NCBI GenBank assembly: GCA_025457615.1
Contig: JALOTZ010000022.1
Location: forward strand, 1-51,968
Length of the DNA stretch: 51,968 nt
Direction of reading: 5' to 3'
DNA from: Verrucomicrobiota bacterium
Lineage (GTDB): Bacteria; Verrucomicrobiota; Verrucomicrobiia; Limisphaerales; DSYF01
The position numbers and the translations under genes are program-made. The notes under the pieces were generated by a model. It had not been told where the DNA came from. It saw only the letters and a list, made by a program, of their open reading frames with translations, and made no database searches. This document shows positions 1 through 8,333 of this stretch, one piece after another (position 1 is the first letter of the stretch; every line of letters begins with the position of its first letter).

Positions 1-326
1 GGCAGCAGAGTGAACTCGGCCTTGGACGCCTTCCACTGTTTGTCCTCCCAGTAATGCAGGCCGCTGGCCAGTTCGACGTAGCGGTGCGGGATGCGCTCGA
101 CGCGTCCGCCGCCCAAGTCCAGCACCTCGATCCGCTCGTGGACCCGGTGATGCGGGCCGCGTTCGGTGACGGTCCAAGGCTCGGAGCGAGTGGGCAGGGT
201 CTGGCTGTGGGCGGTGAGCGCCAGCAGCAGGACGGGGACAATTCCAACAGCCGCGAGTGTGCATCGCGGCAAACCGCGCAAGATCAGAAGATTCGCTTCC
301 CGTCGAGAGAGAATTCCCAAGTTCAT
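1..326 (-). CDS. Secreted protein of unknown function, N-terminal part only
   Basis: The gene starts at an ATG read leftward from 326 and runs off the left edge, so only about 108 residues are visible. The first 45 or so residues look like a long signal peptide: an N-terminus with several arginines, a hydrophobic core around LAAVGIVPVLLLALTA, and a plausible signal-peptidase site after AHS. The mature part begins QTLPTRSEPWTVTERGPHH and is rich in charged and aromatic residues, with a stretch containing YVELASGLHYWED. Similar openings are, as I recall, seen on large secreted or RHS-like proteins in Verrucomicrobiota, but the visible part does not prove that. No catalytic motif can be seen. 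Confidence is good that this is a real exported protein and low for any function. Confidence 0.6.
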   Translation of the reverse strand, partial: MNLGILSRREANLLILRGLPRCTLAAVGIVPVLLLALTAHSQTLPTRSEPWTVTERGPHHRVHERIEVLDLGGGRVERIPHRYVELASGLHYWEDKQWKASKAEFTLL

Positions 327-693
327 GATCGGTCCTTCGGTTGATTGCCCCGGGCGAACGTCCCACTCCTTGTCCGGTGCTGGGTTTCTGCTCGCGTTCT
401 TCCCACCCGCCTCCCCCATTGTCTCAACCGAGTTTGCCAATCTTTGACCGTCGGTTGTCGAATGTGGCGATGCGCCGCTGACTCGGCGCCGAGGCCGCAG
501 GGCACTGCGGCCCGAACCGTTATTGGCGGCCCCTGCCTTCGTAGCCGCAGATGTGAATCTGTGGAACCCCACCAAGTCGAAGCTCCCCAGTCCGCGTTTT
601 TACAACCGCGGCGATAAAGCCCCACCAGCAGGAACCGGCGACAGTCAACACCGTGCTCAGACTTTGCTGGCGCGCGAATTCGGGCTTTGAACT
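327..693. other. Intergenic region between divergent genes
   Basis: This 367-bp gap separates the leftward secreted-protein gene from aroE. Open frames here have no motif and lie on both strands, so I read none as a gene. The only structured part I recognise is the two-hairpin repeat at 541-614. No convincing promoter was identified. Confidence 0.5.
541..614 (+). repeat. Two-hairpin dispersed repeat, copy 1
   Basis: The first half reads GTAGCCGCAGATGTGAATCT followed by GTGGA, and the second half reads CCGCGTTTTTACAACCGCGG. The same two-part layout with the same order and spacing recurs at 46895-46967, where the second hairpin is an almost perfect CCGCGTTT/AAACGCGG stem. It has the look of a REP/BIME-type non-coding element. 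Confidence 0.6.
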
Positions 694-1644
694 TTGCCGC
701 CAGCCACCTATAAACGCAGCGTGCCGCTGAGTACAGCCCCCACGCTCGATGCCGCGACGCGCTGCTGCGCGATCTTCGGGCATCCCATTCGACACTCGGC
801 CTCTCCGGCCATGCACAATGCCGCGTTCAAGGCGTCGGGTCTGAACTGGTGTTACCTGGCCTACGAGGTTCGTCCCGAGCACCTCCGCGAAGCCCTGGAG
901 GGTGCCCGCCGCATGCAGTTCGTCGGGCTCAACCTCACCGTGCCCCACAAGTTGCTGGCGATGGAGATGATGGCCGGGTTGGACGACTCCGCGAAGCAAT
1001 GGGGCGCGGTGAACACCGTCGCGTTCGAAGGCCTGGCCTCCGATGGTTCCTGGAAGCCGTTGCGCGACTTTGCCGAAGAGGCGCCGGGGGAGGTGCGATC
1101 GAAGGGCTACAACACCGACGCCCAGGGGTTGACGGCGGCGTTGAAGGAGGATTTGGGCCTCTACCTGGAACACTCGCGCGTGATGTTGTTGGGGGCGGGC
1201 GGCGCCGGGCGGGTGGCGGCCCTGCAACTGGCCGAGGCGGGCGTGGCGGACCTGTTCCTGGTGAACCGCACGCAGGACAAAGCGGAAGCCCTCGCCGCCG
1301 AAATCCAGGCTCGGTACCCCAAGGTGCATGTCATGACCACCTACCCTCACCGGGAGGTGGATCTCGTCCTCAATGCCACCTCACTGGGGATGAAGCCGGG
1401 CGACGCGCTGCCCATGGACCTGGGCCGGTTCCCGTTGACCGATACCAAGGCGGTTTACGACATGATCTATCGTCCGGCTCAGACGCCCTTGATGGCCTGT
1501 GCGATCGAGTCCGGCGCTCGCGCCGTCAATGGACTGGGGATGTTGCTGCATCAGGGTGCCCGGGCGTTCGAAATCTGGACCGGACGCCCGGCTCCCCTCG
1601 AGGTGATGAAAGCCGCCCTGCGGGAGGAGGTCTATGGGCATTGA
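694..1644 (+). CDS. aroE: Shikimate dehydrogenase
   Basis: AroE reduces 3-dehydroshikimate to shikimate with NADPH in the cytoplasmic pathway to chorismate. The substrate-binding domain opens with AIFGHPIRHSASPAMHN (about residues 26-42). It holds the catalytic lysine in LTVPHK (K86) and the aspartate in GYNTDAQG (D142). A Rossmann domain follows, with LLGAGGAGRVAA near residue 166 and the family's NATSLGM motif. The C-terminal NGLGMLLHQGARAFEIWTG is the usual AroE ending. The frame opens at a TTG; a GTG at 721, nine codons later, is an equally good start, since family members are typically about 270-290 residues and this reading gives 316. The 3' end overlaps the prepilin peptidase gene by 11 bp, so the two are probably co-transcribed although their functions are unrelated. 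Confidence 0.93.
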   Translation: MPPATYKRSVPLSTAPTLDAATRCCAIFGHPIRHSASPAMHNAAFKASGLNWCYLAYEVRPEHLREALEGARRMQFVGLNLTVPHKLLAMEMMAGLDDSAKQWGAVNTVAFEGLASDGSWKPLRDFAEEAPGEVRSKGYNTDAQGLTAALKEDLGLYLEHSRVMLLGAGGAGRVAALQLAEAGVADLFLVNRTQDKAEALAAEIQARYPKVHVMTTYPHREVDLVLNATSLGMKPGDALPMDLGRFPLTDTKAVYDMIYRPAQTPLMACAIESGARAVNGLGMLLHQGARAFEIWTGRPAPLEVMKAALREEVYGH

Positions 1645-2749
1645 CGCCATCTTCGACGCGGAAACCTGGAGCCGGGTTCCCTTCCATTTCTGGTCCATGC
1701 TGCTGTTCATGCTGGGCTGCATGGTGGGCAGTTTCCTGAATGTCTGCATTTACCGCATGCCGCTGGGATTGAGCGTGGTTTCGCCCCCGTCGCACTGCCC
1801 GCACTGCAAGTATTCGATTCCGTGGTTTCTCAACGTCCCGCTGGTCACCTGGCTGATGTTGCGCGGGCGTTGCCGGAACTGCGGCGCGCCCATCTCCGTG
1901 CGCTACTTCCTGGTGGAACTGCTGACCGGGACAGTGTTTCTGGCCTGCTGGCTTCGGTTCGGGCAGGTTGCCCCGTGGATCGCGCTGGTTTACGCCTGCT
2001 TCGTCGCCGGACTGGTGGCGGCCACCTTCATCGATTTCGAGCACTTCATCATCCCGGACGAAATCACCCTGGGCGGCATGGCGGCTGGCTTCGTGGTGTC
2101 GGGCTTGTTGCCGGGGTTGCACGGGGCGGATTCCATGGCGGAGGGTCTCGGCAAGAGCCTGTTGGGCCTAGGGGTGGGGTGGGGGATCGTTTACGCCATT
2201 CTCCGAATGGGCAAACTGCTGTTCGGAAGGCAAAAGCTCACGCTGCCCCAGGCCAGCCGGATCGTGTTCGGGGAGACCGCGTTGCATCTGCCCGACCAGG
2301 AGGTGCCCTACGAAGACCTGTTCTATCGGGACTCGGATACGCTGATCGTCAAGGCGCAGCGGGTGGAAATGGTGGACCGCTGCTACGGCGAGTGCACCGT
2401 GCGCCTGAGCAAACCGGTGCTCAAGATCAACGACGACGAATTCTCCCCGGACCAGGTGCCCTATCTGGAGATGGTCAGCACCGAGATGATCCTGCCCCGG
2501 GAGGCGATGGGGTTTGGGGATGTCAAGTTCATGGCGGCCATCGGCGCGTTCCTGGGCTGGCAGGCCGCGGTGTTCTCGCTGATGGTCAGTTCAATGATCG
2601 GCGCGCTGGTGGGCGTGGCCTTGATCCTGATGCGGCGGCGGGAATGGTCCTCGCGGCTGCCTTACGGCCCTTACATCGCTGTGGCGGCCATTCTCTGGAT
2701 GTTTGGCGGCAAGGAGTTCGTGCAGCGCTATCTCCTGAGCGGGATGTGA
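1634..2749 (+). CDS. pilD: Prepilin peptidase (A24 family, PilD-like)
   Basis: This membrane aspartyl protease cleaves the leader of type IV prepilins and usually N-methylates the new terminus. The first hydrophobic segment contains GCMVGSFLNVCIYRMPLGLS. The cytoplasmic zinc-binding loop has four cysteines (C55, C58, C80, C83). Catalytic aspartates are D134 in TFIDFEHFIIPDE and D296 in GFGDVKFMAAIGAFLGW. The 371-residue protein is longer than the usual 260-290 because about 90 polar residues (roughly 200-290) are inserted just before the second catalytic motif. The ATG lies inside the end of aroE with GAGGAGG just upstream, which supports translational coupling. It is the only prepilin peptidase in the window and is the obvious candidate to process the five prepilins encoded between 38 and 43 kb. 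Confidence 0.93.
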   Translation: MGIDAIFDAETWSRVPFHFWSMLLFMLGCMVGSFLNVCIYRMPLGLSVVSPPSHCPHCKYSIPWFLNVPLVTWLMLRGRCRNCGAPISVRYFLVELLTGTVFLACWLRFGQVAPWIALVYACFVAGLVAATFIDFEHFIIPDEITLGGMAAGFVVSGLLPGLHGADSMAEGLGKSLLGLGVGWGIVYAILRMGKLLFGRQKLTLPQASRIVFGETALHLPDQEVPYEDLFYRDSDTLIVKAQRVEMVDRCYGECTVRLSKPVLKINDDEFSPDQVPYLEMVSTEMILPREAMGFGDVKFMAAIGAFLGWQAAVFSLMVSSMIGALVGVALILMRRREWSSRLPYGPYIAVAAILWMFGGKEFVQRYLLSGM

Positions 2750-2815
2750 TCCGCCGTCCCCCTGCCGCCATCCGTCCTCTCGTGATCCCCGTGCCCTTCG
2801 TGGCTGAGGGTCATC

Positions 2816-3895
2816 TCACCCGCACTGCGCCTTGTGCCGAAGCGCGTGGTCGATCAACACCAGCGCTGTCATCGCTTCCACCATCGGCACCGCGCGCGGC
2901 AGCACGCACGGGTCGTGCCGGCCGCGTCCCTTGAGCGTGGTGTTCCGGAGCTGCTCATCCACGGTGTCCTGCTCGTGCATCACCGTGGCCACGGGTTTGA
3001 AGGCCACCTGGAAGTAGATCGTCTGGCCGTTCGAGATGCCGCCCTGCACGCCGCCGGACAGGTTCTGCGTGGTGATCACCTTGCCGCGACGCATGCGCAT
3101 CGGATCGTTGTGTTGGCGTCCGGTCAGCAGGATCCCGCCGAACCCGGACCCGATCTGGAACCCTTTCGAGGCGGGCAGTGAAAGCATGGCCTTGGCGAGG
3201 TCGGCTTCGAGCCGGTCGAACACGGGTTCACCCCAGCCCGCGGGCGCCCCGCGCACGATGCCCTCGACAATTCCGCCGACGGTGTCGCCCTGACGGCGCA
3301 CTTTCTCGATCAAACGGATCATGCGCTGGGCGGCCGCCGGATCCGGGCAACGCACGATGTTCGATTCCACGTCCTTCAACTTCACCCGCTCGCCATCCAC
3401 CTGGGCCGTGATGCGTTGCACCTGTTTGACGTAGGCCAGCACCTCGACTCCATGCAACGTGCGCAAGAGCTGCTTGGCAATGGCGCCGGCCGCCACACGT
3501 CCAATGGTCTCTCGCGCACTTGATCGGCCGCCCCCCGGCCACGCGCGGATTCCGTATTTGGCAAAGTAGGTGTAATCGGCGTGAGACGGACGAAACTTGG
3601 TGGCCATTTCCGAGTAAGCATCGGGCCGCGCATCTTCATTCGGCACCCACATCGCGATGGGCGTTCCCAGCGTCTTGCCTTCAAACGTGCCGGACAGGAT
3701 CCGCACCGTGTCCGACTCCTTGCGCGGCGTCACGATGCGGGACTGGCCCGGACGGCGCCGATCGAGGTCGGGTTGAATGTCCTTTTCCGTCAGCGGCAGC
3801 CGGGGCGGACACCCGTCCACCACCACGCCCACGCCCCCGCCGTGGGACTCGCCCCAAGTGGTGATGCGGAAGAGTTCGCCGAAACTGTTCGCCAT
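2816..3895 (-). CDS. aroC: Chorismate synthase
   Basis: AroC converts 5-enolpyruvylshikimate-3-phosphate to chorismate using reduced FMN, the last step of the common aromatic pathway. Length (359 residues) is normal. Family signatures are visible: N-terminal [55 protein letters not shown] and the FMN/phosphate-binding [20 protein letters not shown]. Later come [11 protein letters not shown] and the C-terminal [20 protein letters not shown]. It converges on the aroE-pilD pair across a 66-bp gap in which I see no T-tracted terminator. Finding aroE and aroC within 3 kb suggests loose clustering of shikimate-pathway genes rather than one operon, because they lie on opposite strands. Confidence 0.96.
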   Translation of the reverse strand: MANSFGELFRITTWGESHGGGVGVVVDGCPPRLPLTEKDIQPDLDRRRPGQSRIVTPRKESDTVRILSGTFEGKTLGTPIAMWVPNEDARPDAYSEMATKFRPSHADYTYFAKYGIRAWPGGGRSSARETIGRVAAGAIAKQLLRTLHGVEVLAYVKQVQRITAQVDGERVKLKDVESNIVRCPDPAAAQRMIRLIEKVRRQGDTVGGIVEGIVRGAPAGWGEPVFDRLEADLAKAMLSLPASKGFQIGSGFGGILLTGRQHNDPMRMRRGKVITTQNLSGGVQGGISNGQTIYFQVAFKPVATVMHEQDTVDEQLRNTTLKGRGRHDPCVLPRAVPMVEAMTALVLIDHALRHKAQCG

Positions 3896-3974
3896 GCCCG
3901 CAGGGTGCGGAAAAAGGGCAGGGGGGTCAATGCGCCCTTCAAGCTGGTTTCTCCGACCTGACCTGAGCCCCCGG

Positions 3975-3990
3975 GTCCACGGCGACGGGG
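3975..3990. repeat. Short dispersed repeat shared with 14263-14278
   Basis: The 16-mer GTCCACGGCGACGGGG lies upstream of aroC and recurs exactly at 14263-14278, upstream of a secreted-protein gene. Both copies are intergenic and in the same orientation. The function is unknown; it may be a fragment of a larger dispersed element. Confidence 0.4.
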
Positions 3991-4045
3991 TTCAGGCGGA
4001 TGACTGGCCGGCGGCCGACTGAATCCGGCGTTCCGGGCGAGGGTT

Positions 4046-5374
4046 TCACACCACGTCCAGGAGCGGGAACTGGCGGCCGAGGATGGGGACGCTCCGGGTC
4101 TGCAGCCAGCGTTCGAGGACGGTGGCATAGACGGACCGGAAATCGACGGTGAACTGGAGGTCGCCGCGGAGGAGGTTCTCCGGCGCGAGGCTGGGCGGGC
4201 GGCCTGCCAGGCCGGCTTTCAGGACGGTGCCCGCCAGGAACAGCGGTGCCGCCGCCCCATGGTCGGTCCCCGAGCTGGAATTCTGTTCCACCCGCCGTCC
4301 AAACTCGCTGAAGGTCATGACCAGCACCCGGTCGTGGTTCCCTTGCGCCTTGAGGTCCGCACAGAACGCCTGCACCGCTCCGCCCAGCTCGCCGAGCAAT
4401 CGCTGGTGCGTCCCGGCCTGGTTGGTGTGGGTGTCGTAACCGCCCTGTGAGACGTAGTAGATCCGCGTGGGCAATCCACCCCCGATCAGCCGCGCCACCA
4501 GTTTCAGGGACGTGCTCAGTGGGGAATGGGGATACTCCGCCTGGTTCGAAACCCGGCGGCTGACCTTCAGGATCTCATCCGAACTAACCTGGGCATCCAG
4601 GGCCGTGCGCTGGATGAAGTCCAGGGCGGACCCGCTGTGGGGCAGGGGACCGCTCAAGCTGCCGATGCTCGCACCCGACATGTTGTCGTCGGGATCCAGT
4701 TCATTCAGGCGCCGGTAGGATTCCTCCATGAGCCCCTCCTCGCCCCGGTCCGGACGGTCCGCGCTGACGAAGCGATAGGTGTCCGGATTGTTCAGGGTCA
4801 CGCCGGTGGGCTTTTTGGCGGCGAACGCCTGCGGGGTTTCGGGGCCGACACAGACGCCCACCGTTGGATCACACCCTTCGCAGGTGTTGTCGAAGTAGCG
4901 TCCGATCCAGCCCCGCGACTCGACTCGGTCGGCTTCGCTGGCGGTCTGCCAGATTTCGGTCGAGCGGAAATGCGAGCGGTTGGGGTTGGGATATCCGACG
5001 CCCTGAACGACCGCGAGTTGGCCCGCATCGAAGAGGGCCTTGAACCCGTCCAGCGCCGGGTGGAAACCGAGTTCGTCGTTGAGCTTGAGCACGTCCACGG
5101 CGGGGATGCCCAGGTTGGGTCGGGCCCGGCGATAGTGATCGTTGCCGTGGGGCACGACGGTGTTCAACCCGTCGTTGCCTCCGGCCATTTGCAGCACCAC
5201 GAGGATGCGCCCATCCCGGCCGGTGACCGCCTGGGTGGCGGCGTTGGCTGCCTCAGTTGCCAGCGCGCTCATGGTATTCGAGAGAAAGGCAGGGACAGTG
5301 GACGCCAGGGCGCCGCCGAGGAGGGTGGTGCGGAGGAACTCGCGTCGCGTGTGCAGGAGAAGGGGATTACTCAT
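4046..5374 (-). CDS. DUF1501 family protein with Tat-type signal
   Basis: This 442-residue protein begins with a twin-arginine type leader (RREFLRTTLLGG, residues 10-21) followed by a hydrophobic stretch, so it is probably exported folded. The body has the features of DUF1501 proteins, which belong to the alkaline-phosphatase-like/sulfatase superfamily: VVLQMAGGNDGLNTVVPHG near residue 60, YDTHTNQAGTHQRLLGELG, VLVMTFSEFGRRVEQNSSSGTDHGAAAPLFLAG, and the family's frequent C-terminal DFRSVYATVLERWL. The conserved D/H/E residues in these blocks may bind metal. The gene lies 9 bp downstream of the DUF1800 gene, a pairing repeatedly seen in Planctomycetota and Verrucomicrobiota, so the two products probably act together. 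The biochemical role is not established. Confidence 0.88.
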   Translation of the reverse strand: MSNPLLLHTRREFLRTTLLGGALASTVPAFLSNTMSALATEAANAATQAVTGRDGRILVVLQMAGGNDGLNTVVPHGNDHYRRARPNLGIPAVDVLKLNDELGFHPALDGFKALFDAGQLAVVQGVGYPNPNRSHFRSTEIWQTASEADRVESRGWIGRYFDNTCEGCDPTVGVCVGPETPQAFAAKKPTGVTLNNPDTYRFVSADRPDRGEEGLMEESYRRLNELDPDDNMSGASIGSLSGPLPHSGSALDFIQRTALDAQVSSDEILKVSRRVSNQAEYPHSPLSTSLKLVARLIGGGLPTRIYYVSQGGYDTHTNQAGTHQRLLGELGGAVQAFCADLKAQGNHDRVLVMTFSEFGRRVEQNSSSGTDHGAAAPLFLAGTVLKAGLAGRPPSLAPENLLRGDLQFTVDFRSVYATVLERWLQTRSVPILGRQFPLLDVV

Positions 5375-5383
5375 GGCGTGTGT

Positions 5384-6859
5384 TCACGTAAGTTGAAAAT
5401 CCGGCGTGGCCATGACCAGGCGAATGGCCCCCAGGATGTCGTCGTCGTCCAGTTCGCCGCGCGAACTGAGGAAATCCCGCAACGCGGCCTCCTGGTCCGG
5501 GCTCAGCCGGGATTGCAACAAGCGCTTCTCCAGCGCGGCCACCAGGGCGTCCGGATCGACCTTCTCTTCTGGAGTCAGGATTCGATCAAGGTCCAGACGT
5601 CCGGCCCGGGCGCGAGCCAGGCGGTTCAGGACGGGGCGATCCAGCCTCTCGCCTTCCTTCGCCGCGGTTTCCCGGGCGTAGGCGGGTCCGCCATACACCA
5701 GCAGCGCCGCCTGATTGTAACGGGTCAGCAGGCTGTTGGTGGTGATCCAGGAAACCCCGCCGTCCCAACCCTTGACGTTGGGCGGCGCGAACAGCTCCTG
5801 TCCCAGCTCCTTGGTCAGGCGCGAACTGACCCCGGCCGGCGGCATCGATCGTTCGAGCATCCGCACGCTGCCGACCAGCCATTGCACCGGACTCTTGACC
5901 TGGCTACGGACCACGCCCGGCGCGTAGAATTCCTCGCTCAGAAACACCGTCCGCAGCAGAGGCTTGAACGTCTGGCCCGATTCCCGGAACCGCCGGGCCA
6001 GCGACTCGTTCACCTCGGGCGAAGGCGGGTTGCCCGCGAAGAACGTCCAGAGCTTGCCGGTGATGAAGCGGTCCGCGTCGGGCTTCGCCAGGATGGCCGA
6101 GATCACGTCGTTGCCATCCAGGGGACCTTCCACGCCCAGGACCGTCTTGGTCTCGTCATCGTGCTGCATCGGACGCCAGGAGAACTGCTGGCGCACTCGA
6201 TCGTAGCCCCAGCCGGTGAAGGCCCGCGCGGCTTCCGTCACGTCCTTTTCCGTGTAATGCCCCTCCCCCAGGGTGAAGAGTTCCATCAACTCACGCGCGA
6301 AATTCTCGTTCGGATGCTGCTTCCGGCTTTGCGCCTGGTCGAGCCAGAGCAGCATGGCGGGGTCGCGGGCGACGTCCACCAGCAGTTCGAGCCAGGGTCC
6401 TGTCGCGTGGCGTCGAAACAGGTCGTTCTGCCGCAGCATGAGGTGGGCGTCGCGGACCTTGACGAAGCTGGTGGCGAAATGGCCGTGCCAGAAGAGCGTC
6501 AGCTTCTCCTGCAAGGGGCGTCGGGTCGTGGCCATGCGCTGAAGCCACCAGCCCTGAAGTTCGACGAACCGTTGTCGTTGCTCGCGTTGCTCCTCCCGAA
6601 ACAGGGCCCGGCGCTGCTCCTCGGAAGCCTTGCGCGCCTCTTGCAGACGCTCCATGCGGGTCGGATCCGGCTGGGCCCAGTCGGGTCTGCCAGCCTCGTC
6701 CGGAATCTCCTCGTAATCCAAAAGCTGCGCCACGGCGCCGTCGCGTCCCATTGCGGCCAAGCGCTGGATCTCCTGGGGTGACCCGCCGAATCCCGCCCGG
6801 TTCAACAAGTGCGCAGCATGCGCGGTATCCCACCGATTCGCTGGCAAGACCTTCAACAT
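5384..6859 (-). CDS. DUF1800 family protein
   Basis: This 491-residue protein matches the DUF1800 pattern. It has an N-terminal AHLLNRAGFGGSPQEIQRLAAMG, WWLQRMATTRRPLQEKLTLFWHGHFATS near residue 105, NENFARELMELFTLGEGHYTEKDVTEAARAFTGW near 195, and FITGKLWTFFAGNPP and PNVKGWDGGVSWI further on. No clear signal peptide is visible at the chosen ATG. Residues 70-100 are a charged R/E/Q-rich helix that may form a coiled coil. It is the upstream member of a two-gene operon with the DUF1501 gene. DUF1800/DUF1501 pairs are widespread in this superphylum, and links to polysaccharide or cell-surface processes have been suggested but not proved. Confidence 0.88.
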   Translation of the reverse strand: MLKVLPANRWDTAHAAHLLNRAGFGGSPQEIQRLAAMGRDGAVAQLLDYEEIPDEAGRPDWAQPDPTRMERLQEARKASEEQRRALFREEQREQRQRFVELQGWWLQRMATTRRPLQEKLTLFWHGHFATSFVKVRDAHLMLRQNDLFRRHATGPWLELLVDVARDPAMLLWLDQAQSRKQHPNENFARELMELFTLGEGHYTEKDVTEAARAFTGWGYDRVRQQFSWRPMQHDDETKTVLGVEGPLDGNDVISAILAKPDADRFITGKLWTFFAGNPPSPEVNESLARRFRESGQTFKPLLRTVFLSEEFYAPGVVRSQVKSPVQWLVGSVRMLERSMPPAGVSSRLTKELGQELFAPPNVKGWDGGVSWITTNSLLTRYNQAALLVYGGPAYARETAAKEGERLDRPVLNRLARARAGRLDLDRILTPEEKVDPDALVAALEKRLLQSRLSPDQEAALRDFLSSRGELDDDDILGAIRLVMATPDFQLT

Positions 6860-7196
6860 CTTGCTCCAGCAGACGGCCGGCAGTGAGACGAGGTTTCAAG
6901 GGCCGCGGCAGGATGCGGCATGTCAGGCGGCGGCGCTTGCGATCATGGGTCGCCGTGCGCCGCCCTTTGGTGCTCTGTACTCGATGCGTAACGGACGCGC
7001 CACCGGGGCCACTCTCCTCCTCACCACGGCCCCCGGCCAGCCCATCTCCCCGTGTGCCCGGACCCTTCAAGAAGCCTGGCCGAACCTGACAATACCATTG
7101 ACTGACACCTAAGATTTTCGAAAGGGCCGGAGCGGCGGGTTTCTTGAACCGAGAATTTAATCGCTCTCTCGGCGAGCGTCGGGCTAGAGTGCGGGC
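6860..7196. other. Intergenic region between divergent genes
   Basis: This 337-bp gap separates the DUF1800 gene (leftward) from the cNMP-domain kinase (rightward). No coding sequence or clear hairpin is recognised. A TANNNT box (TAGAGT, 7185-7190) sits 6 nt before the kinase ATG, but no -35 element is found at the expected distance. Confidence 0.4.
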
Positions 7197-8303
7197 ATGA
7201 CGGCGCTGGAATCCTGTGAGTTGTTCGCGGGGGCAGGCCCGGCAGCCATGGACGCGCTGCGGGCGGTGGCTGAAGAACGCGTGTTGGGCGGTGGATCGGT
7301 GGTGTTCGAGGAGGGGGCGCCGGGGGACGGTCTGTATGTGGTGGCCGAGGGCGAGGTGGAGATCACCGCCTCCCTTGACGTCGGGCCGCATCGGCTGGTG
7401 TCACGGTTGGGGCCGGGGGAGCCGTTTGGAGAAATGGCCTTCATTGAAAGCAAGCCGCGTTCGGCCCGGGCCTGCACGTCCCAGCCTTCGCGGCTGATCT
7501 TTCTGCCGTCCAAGGGACTGCAAGCGATTCTGGACAAACATCCGGTGCTGGCCACGGGATTCCTCAAACAGGTGAGTCACCGGCTGCGGGATTTTACGCA
7601 GCACTTCATCCGACAGACATTGGAGACGGAACGGTTGGCGCTGGTGGGACGCTTCACCGGTTCGATCATCCATGACCTGAAGAATCCGCTGGGGGTGATC
7701 AGCTTGTCCGCGGAGGTGCTGGGGGAGGGGGAGGTGGATGCGGTCCTGCGCCAGGAGTGCAGCAAACGCATCCGGCGCCAGGTGGAACGGATCACGGACA
7801 TGGTGGGCGAGGTGCTGGAATTCACACGACCGGAGAAACAGACCTTTGTGCCCCTGCGGATGCGCCATGCGCAGTTTCTCGAGCAGATGTTGGAGGAGGA
7901 ACGTCCGGGCTTGGCGGCGCGCGGCGTGCGGGTCGAGATCGAGGGCAAACTGCCGGAGACGGAGCTGCTGCTAAACCCCAAGCGCATGCACCGGGTGTTT
8001 GTCAACCTGCTCAACAATGCGGCGGAGGCGATGGGGTACAAGGGGCGGATCTGGATCCGCTGTGTTGAGGATGCGCGCGGGGTGACGACCGAGGTGGAGG
8101 ATTCCGGGCCGGGCATCGCGCCCGAGGTGGCCGAGCGGCTCTTTGATCCCTTTGTCACCCATGGCAAGCCCCAGGGCACGGGTCTTGGCCTGGCGATTGC
8201 CCGCAACATCGTGAATGATCACCGGGGCCGCCTCACGGCGGCCAATGCTCCCGGCGGCGGCGCCCGTTTCACGCTGTGGCTGCCCAAACCCGGCGAAGCC
8301 TGA
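7197..8303 (+). CDS. Soluble sensor histidine kinase with cyclic-nucleotide-type domain
   Basis: Residues 1-130 form a Crp/cNMP-binding-like beta-roll (GGGSVVFEEGAPGDGLYVVAEGEVEI, then the phosphate-cassette-like GEPFGEMAFIESKPRSARA). A HisKA helix follows with the phospho-acceptor H159 in FTGSIIHDLKNPLGVISLSAEV. The HATPase domain has an N-box (FVNLLNNAAEAM), DSGPGIAP and GTGLGLAIARNIV. There is no transmembrane segment, so it should act in the cytoplasm. The phosphate-cassette arginine context (KPRSARA) is compatible with nucleotide binding but not proof of it. No response regulator is adjacent; mutL follows after 30 bp. The partner and signal are unknown. Confidence 0.88.
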   Translation: MTALESCELFAGAGPAAMDALRAVAEERVLGGGSVVFEEGAPGDGLYVVAEGEVEITASLDVGPHRLVSRLGPGEPFGEMAFIESKPRSARACTSQPSRLIFLPSKGLQAILDKHPVLATGFLKQVSHRLRDFTQHFIRQTLETERLALVGRFTGSIIHDLKNPLGVISLSAEVLGEGEVDAVLRQECSKRIRRQVERITDMVGEVLEFTRPEKQTFVPLRMRHAQFLEQMLEEERPGLAARGVRVEIEGKLPETELLLNPKRMHRVFVNLLNNAAEAMGYKGRIWIRCVEDARGVTTEVEDSGPGIAPEVAERLFDPFVTHGKPQGTGLGLAIARNIVNDHRGRLTAANAPGGGARFTLWLPKPGEA

Positions 8304-8333
8304 GTCGCCTTCCCTCCACACGGTGAACCCGTC

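Noticed and set aside
2750..2815. Terminator between the convergent pilD and aroC genes
   Set aside because: No stem with a T tract on either strand could be found in the 66 bp.
4541..4560. GGTTCGAAACCC sequence resembling a tRNA T-arm
   Set aside because: It lies within the DUF1501 gene and no matching acceptor, D or anticodon stems could be assembled around it.
4526..6781. Long rightward open frame (about 750 codons) opposite the DUF1501 and DUF1800 genes
   Set aside because: It runs across both genes and their gap on the other strand, and its translation has no motif and biased composition. GC-rich codon usage produces such shadow frames.
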